This document shows, piece by piece, positions 18,081-28,108 of a DNA stretch of 64,000 nt (position 1 is the first letter of the stretch; each line of letters begins with the position of its first letter). The stretch spans positions 434,001-498,000 of the forward strand of contig NZ_OY780936.1 of assembly GCF_963675905.1 (NCBI RefSeq), read 5' to 3'. Origin of the DNA: an uncultured Bacteroides sp. (lineage in GTDB: Bacteria; Bacteroidota; Bacteroidia; Bacteroidales; Bacteroidaceae). The notes below the pieces were generated by a model, which ran no database searches, was not told where the DNA came from, and saw only the letters and a program-made list of their open reading frames with translations. Both the position numbers and the translations under genes were made by a program.

Positions 18081-18746
18081 TTAATTCTTCTGATTCTGAC
18101 TGTTTATCACCCGATAAATTTCTTCGGCAATTCGGTTTGCACCAGCTTCGTTGGGATGTATCTGATCGGGGAAATACATTGGGAGTCCACTCATTGGAGT
18201 ATGTAAATCAATAGTTTTCAATTTCATCTTTTTTGCCACACTTTTAATATATGGAATAACTTCACGAGTAATAGTACTGTCGTTTATTCCCCATTTTACA
18301 CCATAAGCAGGAACTGGGAAACAAAGATAGATCTTAGGATTTGAAGGCAACTGCTTGAATGCATTGATCAGCGTTACAAGGTCTTTTTTAAAATCCGCTT
18401 TATATTTCCAGTTCTGAGGTTTAGTATCATTAGTTCCCAGTTTTATGGTTACAATATCCGGTTGAAAGCTTAATGCATCCTGGAATATTTGTTCCTTCAT
18501 ATAAGGGCGATCACCTTTCATAAGTAAGGTTCTTCCTCCAATTCCGAAATTATGCACTTCGTAGTCGCTCCCTAATAATCTTCCCAATACAGCAGGATAA
18601 CCATCCTTGTTTCTGTCTTTAATGCCAGATCCGTAAGTAATACTGTTACCAATACAAGCCACTTTAATTACTTTTTGTTGAGCAAATGTAAGGTTGCAGC
18701 AAAACAGCAGCACACCTATAAGCGATAAATAAGAAATTCGTTTCAT
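18081..18746 (-). CDS. SGNH/GDSL-family carbohydrate esterase
   Basis: The protein has 221 residues with an N-terminal signal peptide (ISYLSLIGVLLFCCNLTFAQ). The SGNH blocks are in order: block I CIGNSITYG with nucleophile Ser35, block II around GIGGRT, block III GTND with Asn106, and block V DQIHPNE with Asp194 and His197. Such enzymes remove acetyl or similar ester groups from sugars. Pectic polymers are often acetylated, and the gene lies 28 bp downstream of the GH28 gene in what looks like one operon, so a deacetylase of pectin-type oligosaccharides is the natural inference. A related role on sialic acid or another ester cannot be excluded. Confidence 0.88.
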   Translation of the reverse strand: MKRISYLSLIGVLLFCCNLTFAQQKVIKVACIGNSITYGSGIKDRNKDGYPAVLGRLLGSDYEVHNFGIGGRTLLMKGDRPYMKEQIFQDALSFQPDIVTIKLGTNDTKPQNWKYKADFKKDLVTLINAFKQLPSNPKIYLCFPVPAYGVKWGINDSTITREVIPYIKSVAKKMKLKTIDLHTPMSGLPMYFPDQIHPNEAGANRIAEEIYRVINSQNQKN

Positions 18747-18774
18747 TTTTTTATTAGATTTTTTATTAGAAATA

Positions 18775-20157
18775 TTATTGTCCGGCTAACTTTGTATAAG
18801 TTACACTCTTTTCATTAACGTTCTTTGCATTGCTAACCTTTTTAATGAACTTATTCACCTTGTTTACATGGATATTCTTTAGTTCCACATTCTCTACCGG
18901 AAGTCTCTCATCGCCTTTTATCTCGTAAATGGCATCAACTTCTTCGCAGGTAACGTTTTTCATGTGAATATCGTGAATAGGAGTAATACGTGTTTCGTAA
19001 GTAGGGAAATCTTTCCACTGATACAATACATCAGTATCAATTTCAAAAGCTCTTTGCATTTTTCCCGCTTTAATGTTTTCCATATAAATGTTTTCAACGA
19101 ATCCGCCTCTGCGATGATTGGTCTTAATGTAGAACAGTCGTAATACAGATTTAGGAGCAGTGCAGTTGTGCATATAAATATTACGGATGCCACTTGATAA
19201 CTCGCTGCCTAGTCCCAATAACGTGTGTCCTTGAAGAATAGAACAATTGCGGATTACGATGTTTTCGCAGGGAGTATTAAGGCGCCAGCCATCCTGATTG
19301 CTTCCCGACTTAATAACAACAGCATCATCTCCCTGATCAAACGTGCAGTTTTCTACAAGGAAGTTGCGAGTCATTTCCAGGTCTATACCATCGTTGTTAT
19401 GCCCGTGAGCTTTTATATCCAGATTACGCGCTATGCCATTATCGCACATATACATGTGAACGCACCAGAAAGGACTTTCCCTTATTTTAAATCCATCCAG
19501 CATGATGTTCTTACATCTATTAAAATGTATCAGGTAAGGACGCATTCTGTTTTCCTCGTTTCCAAATTGTCTTTCCTCAACAGATACGTTTGTAGACATC
19601 ATCGTGTAAAGCTTTCCGGCTGCAGTCATGTAATACTTCTGGCGTGGAAACCATATTTTCCATGTATCCATCTTCGGACTAATTGTTCCTTTACCGGTGA
19701 TAGCTATATTTTCACATTTAAACGCATAAATAAGAGGTGAGTAATTATAGAATTCCATTCCTTCCAGAGAGCTTTGCACTGCCGGCAAATAGTCGGATGG
19801 ATTATCAGAAAAGCGCAATACTGCATTTTCATCAAGATGCAGGTCTACATTACTTTTAAAATGAATAGGACCGGTAAACCAAACTCCCTCAGGAATAACA
19901 ACTCGTCCACCTCCAGCCTTATTGCAGGCATCTATGGCTGAGGCTATAGCTTTTGTGTTGTCGGCAACGCCTCCTTCAATGGCACCGTAATTTGTAATTG
20001 GGAAATCTTGTTTCGGATAATTGAAAACCTTAATAGGCTGCATGGGGAAAGGAGCCTTTACTTTTACTGTGCTATAATTACCATAAGGAACGGTAAAAGA
20101 TGCTGTAAGCAGATAAACAACGACTCCTGCGAGACATTTTAGAAAATTAATTTTCAT
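18775..20157 (-). CDS. GH28 polygalacturonase-type glycosidase
   Basis: The 460-residue protein has a signal peptide and a right-handed beta-helix with many NI-x-I rungs. The four GH28 signatures are present: NNDGID (254-259), GDD (276-278), GH (310-311) and the RLFYIK segment (340-345), which carry the catalytic aspartates, histidine and the substrate-binding arginine and lysine. The family hydrolyses alpha-1,4-galacturonosyl or rhamnogalacturonan bonds by inversion. Its length and the insert around residues 165-205 fit an exo-acting periplasmic enzyme better than a short endo-enzyme, but that is inference. It is the first gene of a two-gene operon with the esterase and is divergent from GH97. 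Confidence 0.92.
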   Translation of the reverse strand: MKINFLKCLAGVVVYLLTASFTVPYGNYSTVKVKAPFPMQPIKVFNYPKQDFPITNYGAIEGGVADNTKAIASAIDACNKAGGGRVVIPEGVWFTGPIHFKSNVDLHLDENAVLRFSDNPSDYLPAVQSSLEGMEFYNYSPLIYAFKCENIAITGKGTISPKMDTWKIWFPRQKYYMTAAGKLYTMMSTNVSVEERQFGNEENRMRPYLIHFNRCKNIMLDGFKIRESPFWCVHMYMCDNGIARNLDIKAHGHNNDGIDLEMTRNFLVENCTFDQGDDAVVIKSGSNQDGWRLNTPCENIVIRNCSILQGHTLLGLGSELSSGIRNIYMHNCTAPKSVLRLFYIKTNHRRGGFVENIYMENIKAGKMQRAFEIDTDVLYQWKDFPTYETRITPIHDIHMKNVTCEEVDAIYEIKGDERLPVENVELKNIHVNKVNKFIKKVSNAKNVNEKSVTYTKLAGQ

Positions 20158-20424
20158 AATATTATTAGTAGATTAATTCCATAGTCCTTTTGATAAATTC
20201 TTTTCAAAAGGACTTTGAATAGCCAAATTCCTCTTTTGATTATCAGAACTTAATGCAAAGAAAAACATTTTTCACTAACTAAATATGTTATTGCGTACAT
20301 AACCTATAGAATTTTATACAAGAAAGATATTAAATAGCCTTACAATATAGACATTGAAATGGATTACTAATAATAATCTTCTTCAAGAGAATAAATTGTG
20401 CTTTATTTTGAGTATATATTTCCT

Positions 20425-20432
20425 TATATTCG
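20425..20432 (+). promoter_or_regulatory. Likely promoter -7 box of the GH97 gene
   Basis: TATATTCG is a one-base variant of TAnnTTTG, 43 bp before the ATG at 20476. No well-spaced -33 TTG is seen. The 20158-20475 divergent intergenic region is otherwise AT-rich without recognisable features. Confidence 0.45.
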
Positions 20433-20475
20433 TATAGTTTATATAAGAAATATAAACTGCAAATAATAATACGAA

Positions 20476-22479
20476 ATGAAAACGTGTGATTTAAAGAGAT
20501 TCTTTTTTGCTTTGCTATTTAGCTTAATGCCATTTATTGCATTTGCACAAGCAATTATTAAGCAGACTGAACAAAAGCTAAAATCTCCTGATGGTGCTTA
20601 TGAATTTACCTTTTATCAGAAGCAAATTACTCCCGGAACAAAGCAAATGTACTATACTCTTTCTTTTAAAGGAAAAGAAGTGATGAAAGAATCAGAGCTT
20701 GGCGTCCTGATAGAAAACCAATTGTTCGAATCAGCGTTGGCTGTGCCCAATGATACTTGCCATTTGTGGTGTGAAAATCTTGCTTTGATTGGAACTGATT
20801 GCTCGTCAGTAGATACAAGCTGGAAACCAGTATATGGGGAGAAAAGTATAATCAGAGACAATTATAATCAGCTAACTCTTAAGTTCGAGAAATATGGTAA
20901 CGGAAATGCTGCTGTTCCAACCGATGGCTATGATAAACGTCGTGCTTACCGCATGGATATCATTGTTCGTGCTTATAATGAAGGTGTGGCTTTGCGCTAT
21001 TTTTTCTCTGAAACAAATAACGGGCTTTTCTTACATATCACCGGCGAGCAGACTCAGTTCTCTTTTCCAGAGAATACACAGGCGTATTATGAGCGATGGG
21101 CACAAGGACCTTATTCTCTTCTTCCTTTAAAGGATTGGAAAGATGAGTGCGAACGTCCGCTTACTCTTAAATTGGAAAATGGACTTACTGTAGCTCTTGC
21201 AGAAGCTCAAATGGTTGATTACTCTCGTATGAAGTTTTGCTTGAATGCAACAAAAAGTAATACTTTGCAAGCTTCACTTTATGATAAAGTAGATATAATA
21301 TCGCCTTATTCAACTCCATGGAGAGTGATTATGGCAGCTGAACGGCCAGGAGACTTAATTGAGCATAACAATATTATTTTGAACTTGAATCCGGAAAATA
21401 AATTGGAAAATACATCATGGATAAAGCCCGGTAAAGTAATTCGTGTTGGTAAACTTGCTCAGGCTGATGCTAAGTTGTGCGTAGATTTTGCTGCAGAAAG
21501 AGGATTGCAATATATTCATCTTGATTCAGGATGGTATGGTCCGGAAACAAAAATGAACTCGGATGCTACTAAAGTTTCTGAAACCAGAGACCTAAATATA
21601 CCGGAACTTACAGCCTATGCTGCTTCAAAAGGTATTGGCGTGTTTGTTTACGTAAATCAACGGGCTTTGGTACAGCAGCTTGATACGCTTCTTCCACTTT
21701 ATAAGAAATGGGGATTGAAAGGTATTAAGTTTGGTTTTGTTCAGGTTGGATCAAACCGCTGGACTACCTGGATGCACGAAGCTGTGAAGAAGTGTGCGGA
21801 ATACGGATTGATGGTGGATATTCACGACGAATACCGCCCAACTGGATTCAGTCGCACTTATCCGAATCTGATGACTCAGGAAGGAATTCGTGGCAATGAA
21901 GAAATGCCGGATGCTACACATAATACAATTCTTCCTTTTACTCGTTTCCTTGCCGGAGCAGGTGATTATACTGTATGCTATTACAATTCACGTGTAAAAA
22001 ACACAAATGCACATCAATTGGCTTTGTCTGTTGTTTATTATAGCCCTCTTCAGTTTCTTTACTGGTATGCCCAACCATCAGCTTATACCGGCGAACCAGA
22101 GATTGAGTTTTTCGATAAGGTGAAGACTGTTTGGGATGATACAAAAGTAATTAATGGAAAGATTGGTGAATTTATAACTACAGCTCGTCGTAGTGGAGAT
22201 GAATGGTTTGCAGGAACCATCACTAATACCGAGGCAAGGAAAGTTACTGTTCCTCTTACTTTTCTGGATAAAGGAAAAAAATATGTTGCAAGCATTTACA
22301 CTGATGATGATGCGGTTAAAACCAAAACACATGTGCGTGTTTCTAAGTATATTGTGAATGGAGATAGCATACTTAACTTTTCAGTAAAAGCCAGTGGGGG
22401 AGTTGCTATGCATTTTGTTCCTGCTACAGCAAAAGAAATTAAGAGTCTCCCGAAGTTAAAGAAGAATAGTCAATTGTAG
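20476..22479 (+). CDS. GH97-family glycosidase, inverting-type active site
   Basis: This 667-residue protein has a signal peptide (FFFALLFSLMPFIAFAQ), the GH97 N-terminal beta-sandwich (about 30-300), a TIM barrel (about 310-560) and a C-terminal beta domain. Diagnostic barrel segments include YIHLDSGWYG, HDEYRPTGFSRTYPNL and QEGIRGNEE. GH97 contains inverting alpha-glucosidases such as SusB and retaining alpha-galactosidases. In retaining members an Asp nucleophile follows KGIKV; here the segment is KGIKFGFVQVG with Gly420 there, as in the SusB-like inverting group. The usual glutamate of HEATRP-type motifs in SusB is replaced by HDE, so the catalytic base assignment is uncertain. It probably removes an alpha-linked hexose side group from the PUL substrate. 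Confidence 0.9.
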   Translation: MKTCDLKRFFFALLFSLMPFIAFAQAIIKQTEQKLKSPDGAYEFTFYQKQITPGTKQMYYTLSFKGKEVMKESELGVLIENQLFESALAVPNDTCHLWCENLALIGTDCSSVDTSWKPVYGEKSIIRDNYNQLTLKFEKYGNGNAAVPTDGYDKRRAYRMDIIVRAYNEGVALRYFFSETNNGLFLHITGEQTQFSFPENTQAYYERWAQGPYSLLPLKDWKDECERPLTLKLENGLTVALAEAQMVDYSRMKFCLNATKSNTLQASLYDKVDIISPYSTPWRVIMAAERPGDLIEHNNIILNLNPENKLENTSWIKPGKVIRVGKLAQADAKLCVDFAAERGLQYIHLDSGWYGPETKMNSDATKVSETRDLNIPELTAYAASKGIGVFVYVNQRALVQQLDTLLPLYKKWGLKGIKFGFVQVGSNRWTTWMHEAVKKCAEYGLMVDIHDEYRPTGFSRTYPNLMTQEGIRGNEEMPDATHNTILPFTRFLAGAGDYTVCYYNSRVKNTNAHQLALSVVYYSPLQFLYWYAQPSAYTGEPEIEFFDKVKTVWDDTKVINGKIGEFITTARRSGDEWFAGTITNTEARKVTVPLTFLDKGKKYVASIYTDDDAVKTKTHVRVSKYIVNGDSILNFSVKASGGVAMHFVPATAKEIKSLPKLKKNSQL

Positions 22480-22558
22480 ATATGATATTTGAGATGAAAA
22501 AAGGAACTGTTTTACCAACCTAACCAATAATTATAATAGCTTTTTATTCAGAAAAATA

Positions 22559-22597
22559 GGGGTTGTCCAAAGATAAAAATGGAACAACCCCATTTTT
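22559..22597 (+). terminator. Terminator of the GH97 gene
   Basis: GGGGTTGT at 22559-22566 pairs with ACAACCCC at 22584-22591, extended by a CC/GG pair across a bulged A, and is followed by ATTTTT. Confidence 0.75.
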
Positions 22598-23025
22598 GTG
22601 ATATGCCGTTAATAACTTAGTGGTGTGGGAGGCTGAGACAGTAATTAATCCCGTTTTTCTTACCCGATCCTTTTTTCTTTTACTTTCTCTGAGATTGTTT
22701 TCAAAGGTTCAAATCTCAGAGGCTTGATTTTACTATTACAGCCTCTTTTTATTATGATATCAGATTTAAAACTCTTCTTTCAATTCAATGGATACTCTTT
22801 TATTCTAATTAAGTTCAAAAAAAGTAAAGGTGGACTAAGTGTGTTCTCATATTGCTACGTATTAATATATGTTGATGAAGACTTAGAGGACTTCATAATG
22901 TTAGATTCTAAAAATAGTTTGTTTTAATTAGGTTTATGGTAAGAAGATATATATCTGCTGAGGAAATTTTTCTCAGTAGATATTTATTCAGGATAGATAT
23001 TAATAGTGCTAGTATTTTGAAATAT
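22598..23025 (+). other. Long leader before GH43 with two hairpins
   Basis: No gene is supported here. An open frame at 22724-22927 has no homology signal and a poor composition. Two stems are visible: CTCTGAGATT (22688) with AATCTCAGAG (ending 22720), and TATCTGCTGAG (22952-22962) with CTCAGTAGATA (22972-22982, one G-U pair, 9-nt loop). The second lies 44 bp before the GH43 start and may influence its translation or mRNA stability. No consensus promoter was found. Confidence 0.4.
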
Positions 23026-24678
23026 ATGAAGAATATTGTCTGTTTTTTCATTTTAAGTTTCTCTATTTCATCCGGCATTTCGGCACAGAATTATGTGTCG
23101 AAAGTTTGGGTGGCAGATCAGGGAGACGGGACTTATATAAATCCGATTATTAATGCTGATTATTCGGATCCGGATGTTTGTGCCGTTGGAAATGATTTCT
23201 ATCTAACGGCTTCAAGTTTTAATTGTATCCCAGGATTGCCAATTCTTCATTCAAATGATTTAGTGAATTGGAAGATTGTGAATTATGCACTGAAAAAACA
23301 GATTCCGGCTGAAATATATGATAAACCTCAGCATGGCAAAGGTGTATGGGCTCCTTGTATACGCTATCACAAAGGTGAATTTTATATTTATTGGGGAGAT
23401 CCTGATTTTGGAATTTATATGATAAAAACAAGCAATCCTGAGGGCGAATGGAGCGAACCTGTATTAGTAAAAGCCGGAAAGGGAATGATTGATCCTTCTC
23501 CTTTGTGGGATGGAGATGGAAAAGTTTATCTTATAAATGCGTGGGCCGGAAGTAGAAGTGGCATTAATAGCGTTCTTGTGGTTTCTGAAATGAACTCTGA
23601 AGGAACAAAAGTGATTAGTGATCCTGTTATGGTTTTCGATGGTAACGATGGAGTGAATCACACAGTTGAAGGTCCTAAGTTTTATAAGCATAATGGATAT
23701 TATTATATAATGGCTCCGGCAGGAGGTGTTGAGCAAGGATGGCAATTAGCTATGCGTTCGAAAAACATCTATGGCCCTTATCAATCTAAAATTGTTATGG
23801 TGCAAGGGAAAAGTGTTATCAATGGTCCTCATCAAGGAGCTTGGGTTGAGACAAATGCAGGAGAATCATGGTTTATCAATTTTCAGGATAAGGCAATGTA
23901 TGGGCGGGTTCTTCATCTGAATCCCATGAAATGGATAAACGACTGGCCCGTAATTGGTGTAGATAAGGATGGTGATGGGTGTGGCGAACCTGTAACTGCA
24001 TATAAAAAACCAAATGTTGGGAAAGTATATTCTAAAGAAACACCAGTTGAAAGTGATGAGTTCTCATCTGCTAAATTGGGCTTGCAATGGGAATGGCATG
24101 CAAATTACAAAGACATTTATGGCTTTCCTTCTAATTCAGGTTTTATGCGTTTGTATGCAGGTTATTTATCAGAAAACTTCGTCAATTTCTGGGAAGTTCC
24201 TAATCTGCTAATGCAGAAGTTTCCTGCCGAGGAGTTTGTTGCAAAGACAAAACTTGCATTCACAGCCAAACAAGATGGAGAAAAGGCTGGACTAATTATT
24301 ATGGGATGGGACTATAGTTATATTTCAATATGTAAAAGAGACAATTTATTTGTGCTTCAGCAATCAATCTGTAAGGATGCTGAAAAGCAAACTCCGGAAC
24401 AAGTTAAGGATTTGGCTAGTTTCCCTATTGATAAAATTATTCCGGTTGGTGCCCCTAACTATATTAAGCATATTTATCTTAAAGTAACAGTAAATAAAGG
24501 TGGTAAGTGCACTTTCGCTTATAGTCTTGATGATAAGAAATATGTATCAGTAGGTGATGAGTTTATTGCACGACAAGGTAAATGGATTGGTGCAAAAGTT
24601 GGATTGTTCTGTGTAAATCCCAATCAATCAGGAAACAGAGGTTGGGTGGATGTAGATTGGTTCCGTATAGTTAGATAA
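23026..24678 (+). CDS. GH43-family glycosidase with C-terminal concanavalin-like domain
   Basis: The frame opens at 22936, but the signal peptide begins at ATG 23026 (MKNIVCFFILSFSISSGISA), so I use that start, giving 550 residues. The five-bladed propeller of GH43 occupies about residues 30-330. Its three acidic residues are visible: base Asp48 in ADYSDPD, Asp156 in MIDPSP and acid Glu215 in HTVEGP. A C-terminal beta-sandwich (about 345-550, starting SDEFSSAKLGLQWEW) matches the domain that caps xylosidase or arabinosidase members. The family removes arabinofuranose, xylose or sometimes galactose. It is probably periplasmic, and the GH88 gene follows by 43 bp, suggesting one operon. Confidence 0.9.
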   Translation: MKNIVCFFILSFSISSGISAQNYVSKVWVADQGDGTYINPIINADYSDPDVCAVGNDFYLTASSFNCIPGLPILHSNDLVNWKIVNYALKKQIPAEIYDKPQHGKGVWAPCIRYHKGEFYIYWGDPDFGIYMIKTSNPEGEWSEPVLVKAGKGMIDPSPLWDGDGKVYLINAWAGSRSGINSVLVVSEMNSEGTKVISDPVMVFDGNDGVNHTVEGPKFYKHNGYYYIMAPAGGVEQGWQLAMRSKNIYGPYQSKIVMVQGKSVINGPHQGAWVETNAGESWFINFQDKAMYGRVLHLNPMKWINDWPVIGVDKDGDGCGEPVTAYKKPNVGKVYSKETPVESDEFSSAKLGLQWEWHANYKDIYGFPSNSGFMRLYAGYLSENFVNFWEVPNLLMQKFPAEEFVAKTKLAFTAKQDGEKAGLIIMGWDYSYISICKRDNLFVLQQSICKDAEKQTPEQVKDLASFPIDKIIPVGAPNYIKHIYLKVTVNKGGKCTFAYSLDDKKYVSVGDEFIARQGKWIGAKVGLFCVNPNQSGNRGWVDVDWFRIVR

Positions 24679-24721
24679 TGAAGAATACAAATATGATAAA
24701 AGAGACTACAAGATAAAAGGT

Positions 24722-25939
24722 ATGAAGAAAATTATTTTAGGATTAGTAGTGTTGTTATTTTGTGCTTGCTCAGCCAATCATAGTGACAAATCGTTCGATG
24801 TAGATGGAGCATTAAAATATTGTTCCGCACAAACCAATCGGACTTTAAAGGAATTAGCGCCAATTGATTATACAATGATGCCGCGTAATATAATGGACAG
24901 TCTTAATACATGGAGTTGCCGTAAAGTAACAAAAGAGGAATGGACTTCGGGCTTTTGGCCTGGTATTTTATGGTATGATTATGAGGCAACAAAAGATTCA
25001 AGAATTAAAGCCGAAGCAGAGAAGTTTACTGCATCTTTGGGCTTTATTTCCAAAATCCCCGCTTATGATCATGATTTAGGTTTTCTTGTATTCTGCAGTT
25101 ATGGCAATGCATATAGGCTGACAAAAAATCCTGTTTATAAGAAGATAATATTAGATACAGCTGATTCACTTGCTACATTATTTAATCCTAAAGTTGGAAC
25201 CATACTTTCATGGCCACGTGAAGTAAAGGCTAGAAACTGGCCTCATAACACAATTATGGATAATATGATTAATCTTGAAATACTTTTCTGGGCAGCAAAG
25301 AATGGTGGTGATAAAAAGTTATATGATATTGCTGTTTCTCATGCAAATAAAACAATGAAATGCCAGTTTCGCCCGGATTATTCTTCTTATCATGTAGCAG
25401 TATATGATACAGTGACAGGTAATCTTATTAAAGGTCTTACTCATCAAGGTTATGCAGATAATTCTATGTGGGCTCGTGGTCAGGCTTGGGCAATCTATGG
25501 TTTTACTGTGTGTTACCGTGAAACAAAGAATCCTGAATACTTGAGCTTTGTGCAAAAGGTGACAGACATTTACTTAAAAGGACTTCCTGAAGATTATGTT
25601 CCTTATTGGGATTTTAGTGCACCGGATATTCCAAATGCTCCTCGAGATGCTTCTGCAGCGTGTGTTGTTGCTTCTGCATTGCTTGAACTTTCAACTTATC
25701 TGGATAAGGATAAGGCTGAAGAGTATAAGGATGCCGCAGTGAAGATGTTGAAAAGTCTAAGCTCTCCTGCATATCAATGTAGAGATGCGAAACCAGCTTT
25801 CCTGCTTCATTCTACAGGACATTGGCCTAATGGATCTGAAATTGATGCTTCTATTATATATGCTGATTATTATTATATTGAGGCACTATTGCGTTTCAAA
25901 AAGCTAAATGAAAATAAAGATATATTAGAAAAATTATAA
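24722..25939 (+). CDS. GH88 unsaturated glucuronyl hydrolase, lipoprotein
   Basis: The 405-residue protein carries a lipobox ending at Cys16 (LLFCAC). The (alpha/alpha)6 barrel contains the GH88 residues: Asp118 in YDHDLGF and Asp180 in IMDNMINL, the latter matching the catalytic Asp of Bacillus UGL, plus SMWARGQAWAIYGF and the C-terminal GHWPNGSEIDASIIYADYYY. These enzymes hydrate the double bond of unsaturated uronic acids made by polysaccharide lyases and so release the sugar below. It is the natural partner of the heparinase-like lyase at the left edge. GH105 enzymes share the fold, but the WARGQAW motif favours GH88. Confidence 0.92.
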   Translation: MKKIILGLVVLLFCACSANHSDKSFDVDGALKYCSAQTNRTLKELAPIDYTMMPRNIMDSLNTWSCRKVTKEEWTSGFWPGILWYDYEATKDSRIKAEAEKFTASLGFISKIPAYDHDLGFLVFCSYGNAYRLTKNPVYKKIILDTADSLATLFNPKVGTILSWPREVKARNWPHNTIMDNMINLEILFWAAKNGGDKKLYDIAVSHANKTMKCQFRPDYSSYHVAVYDTVTGNLIKGLTHQGYADNSMWARGQAWAIYGFTVCYRETKNPEYLSFVQKVTDIYLKGLPEDYVPYWDFSAPDIPNAPRDASAACVVASALLELSTYLDKDKAEEYKDAAVKMLKSLSSPAYQCRDAKPAFLLHSTGHWPNGSEIDASIIYADYYYIEALLRFKKLNENKDILEKL

Positions 25940-25945
25940 TGTGTT

Positions 25946-26036
25946 ATGAATAGTAAAAGCCATTAAATCTTTCTTATTTGCAGTTCTGTTTTTTATAGCA
26001 ATTAAATGTTCGGCTCAGGAAACTGCCAAAATATAA
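25946..26036 (+). pseudogene. Remnant of a secreted protein's signal peptide
   Basis: Starting 6 bp after GH88, an ATG at 25946 is followed, after a one-base frame change near 25964, by KSFLFAVLFFIAIKCSAQET, a textbook Bacteroides signal peptide ending at a CSAQ cleavage site. Stops follow at once and no domain can be recognised down to the terminator at 26,201. This is probably the first part of another PUL gene that has been lost. The 25940-26200 stretch holds nothing else I can support. Confidence 0.4.
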
Positions 26037-26200
26037 AATGTGGCTTTTCTCCTTTTGATGGAGCTCCAATTATATCGGCACTAACTTCTGCTATTGTGGA
26101 TAAAAAGTAGAATAATTAGATGTAAGCGGGCTATGTTTTTGTCTCTAAATATCTTATAATAATTGTTTTATGTTTCTTTGAATGAGATGTGATCTGATAA

Positions 26201-26232
26201 AAAATGCCTGGATTTTTTAGTCCAGGCATTTT
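26201..26232. terminator. Bidirectional terminator closing the PUL and mscL
   Basis: AAAATGCCTGGA (26201-26212) and TCCAGGCATTTT (26221-26232) are perfect inverted repeats with an 8-nt T-rich loop. A- and T-runs on the flanks suit both strands. Confidence 0.85.
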
Positions 26233-26256
26233 AATATAGGTTGGGTATTTCACTTC

Positions 26257-26688
26257 TTACTTTTGTTTCAAGATATCACGTATTTCGGTCAGTAAAGTCT
26301 CTTCCTTGCTAGGTGCCGGAGGCTCGGGAGCTGGAGCTTCTTCTTGCTTCTTAGTAAGTTTTCCCATAAATTTGATAAACAAGAAAATTGCAAATGCAAT
26401 AATGATGAAGTCGAATGTTGATTGCAGAAAGTTACCATAGTTTAAAGTAGCTGCAGCAGTAAGCTCTTTCCCATCGGATGAATAAGTAGCTTCTTTAATA
26501 ACCCATTTTAGCTCTTTAAAGTTAACGCCGCCAACAAAAATACCGATAGCAGGCATTACAACATCAGCAACTAAAGAGGAAACTATTTTCCCAAAAGCGC
26601 CACCAATAATCACACCGACAGCCATGTCGATCACATTGCCTCTCATAGCAAATGCTTTGAATTCTTGTAGAAAGTTACTTTTTCCCAT
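26257..26688 (-). CDS. mscL: Large-conductance mechanosensitive channel MscL
   Basis: The 143-residue protein has the N-terminal amphipathic segment [20 protein letters not shown], then the pore-lining helix with the Gly/Ala pattern ([20 protein letters not shown]), the periplasmic loop, the second helix ([15 protein letters not shown]) and a C-terminal cytoplasmic helix after a proline/glutamate-rich linker. It opens when membrane tension rises during hypoosmotic shock and releases small solutes. Length is normal for the family. It is a single-gene unit converging on the PUL terminator. Confidence 0.97.
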   Translation of the reverse strand: MGKSNFLQEFKAFAMRGNVIDMAVGVIIGGAFGKIVSSLVADVVMPAIGIFVGGVNFKELKWVIKEATYSSDGKELTAAATLNYGNFLQSTFDFIIIAFAIFLFIKFMGKLTKKQEEAPAPEPPAPSKEETLLTEIRDILKQK

Positions 26689-26738
26689 ATTTTTTTATAT
26701 TTAAGATGAAATTGTGTGCTAATATAAAAACATTTTAG

Positions 26739-26746
26739 TACTTTTG
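26739..26746 (+). promoter_or_regulatory. Promoter -7 box of gapA
   Basis: TACTTTTG matches TAnnTTTG and is followed by a leader of about 170 nt before gapA, long for this genome. The TTG at 26712-26714 is too far upstream (24 bp) for a good -33 box. Confidence 0.5.
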
Positions 26747-26912
26747 CGCTGCAATTAGGAAATAAATTTCTATTGATAGCTACACAGCCTTATTATAACT
26801 TATTCATACATGATAAATGACTGTATAAAGAACGCTATTTTATGCATTTATGTTTATTTATTTCCTGAAAGTAAAGACGGATATTTTAGAATGAATATTA
26901 TAAAACCCTTAA

Positions 26913-27935
<1,023 letters not shown>

Positions 27936-27958
27936 GAAATTATTTCTTTATATTTTGA

Positions 27959-27989
27959 AACCGCTTCGGGTAACCGAAGCGGTTTTTTT
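27959..27989 (+). terminator. Strong terminator of gapA
   Basis: AACCGCTTCGG and CCGAAGCGGTT form an 11-bp GC-rich stem with a GTAA loop, followed by a run of seven T residues. Confidence 0.92.
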
Positions 27990-28077
27990 ATTCTTTAGTT
28001 TCTCCTTTAGTTGTTTATATGTAAAGACAAAGATTCCTTTTTTAAGTTATAGCTTCATATATTCGGGAATTTTTATG

Positions 28078-28085
28078 TAAGTTTG
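28078..28085 (+). promoter_or_regulatory. Promoter -7 box of the miaA operon
   Basis: TAAGTTTG fits TAnnTTTG, 23 bp before the miaA ATG. A -33 element is not clear. Confidence 0.45.
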
Positions 28086-28108
28086 TAGACATTATTACTT
28101 GTGAATTT

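Noticed and set aside
22724..22927. 67-codon frame between GH97 and GH43
   Set aside because: It has no recognisable motif and a composition expected of AT-rich non-coding DNA.
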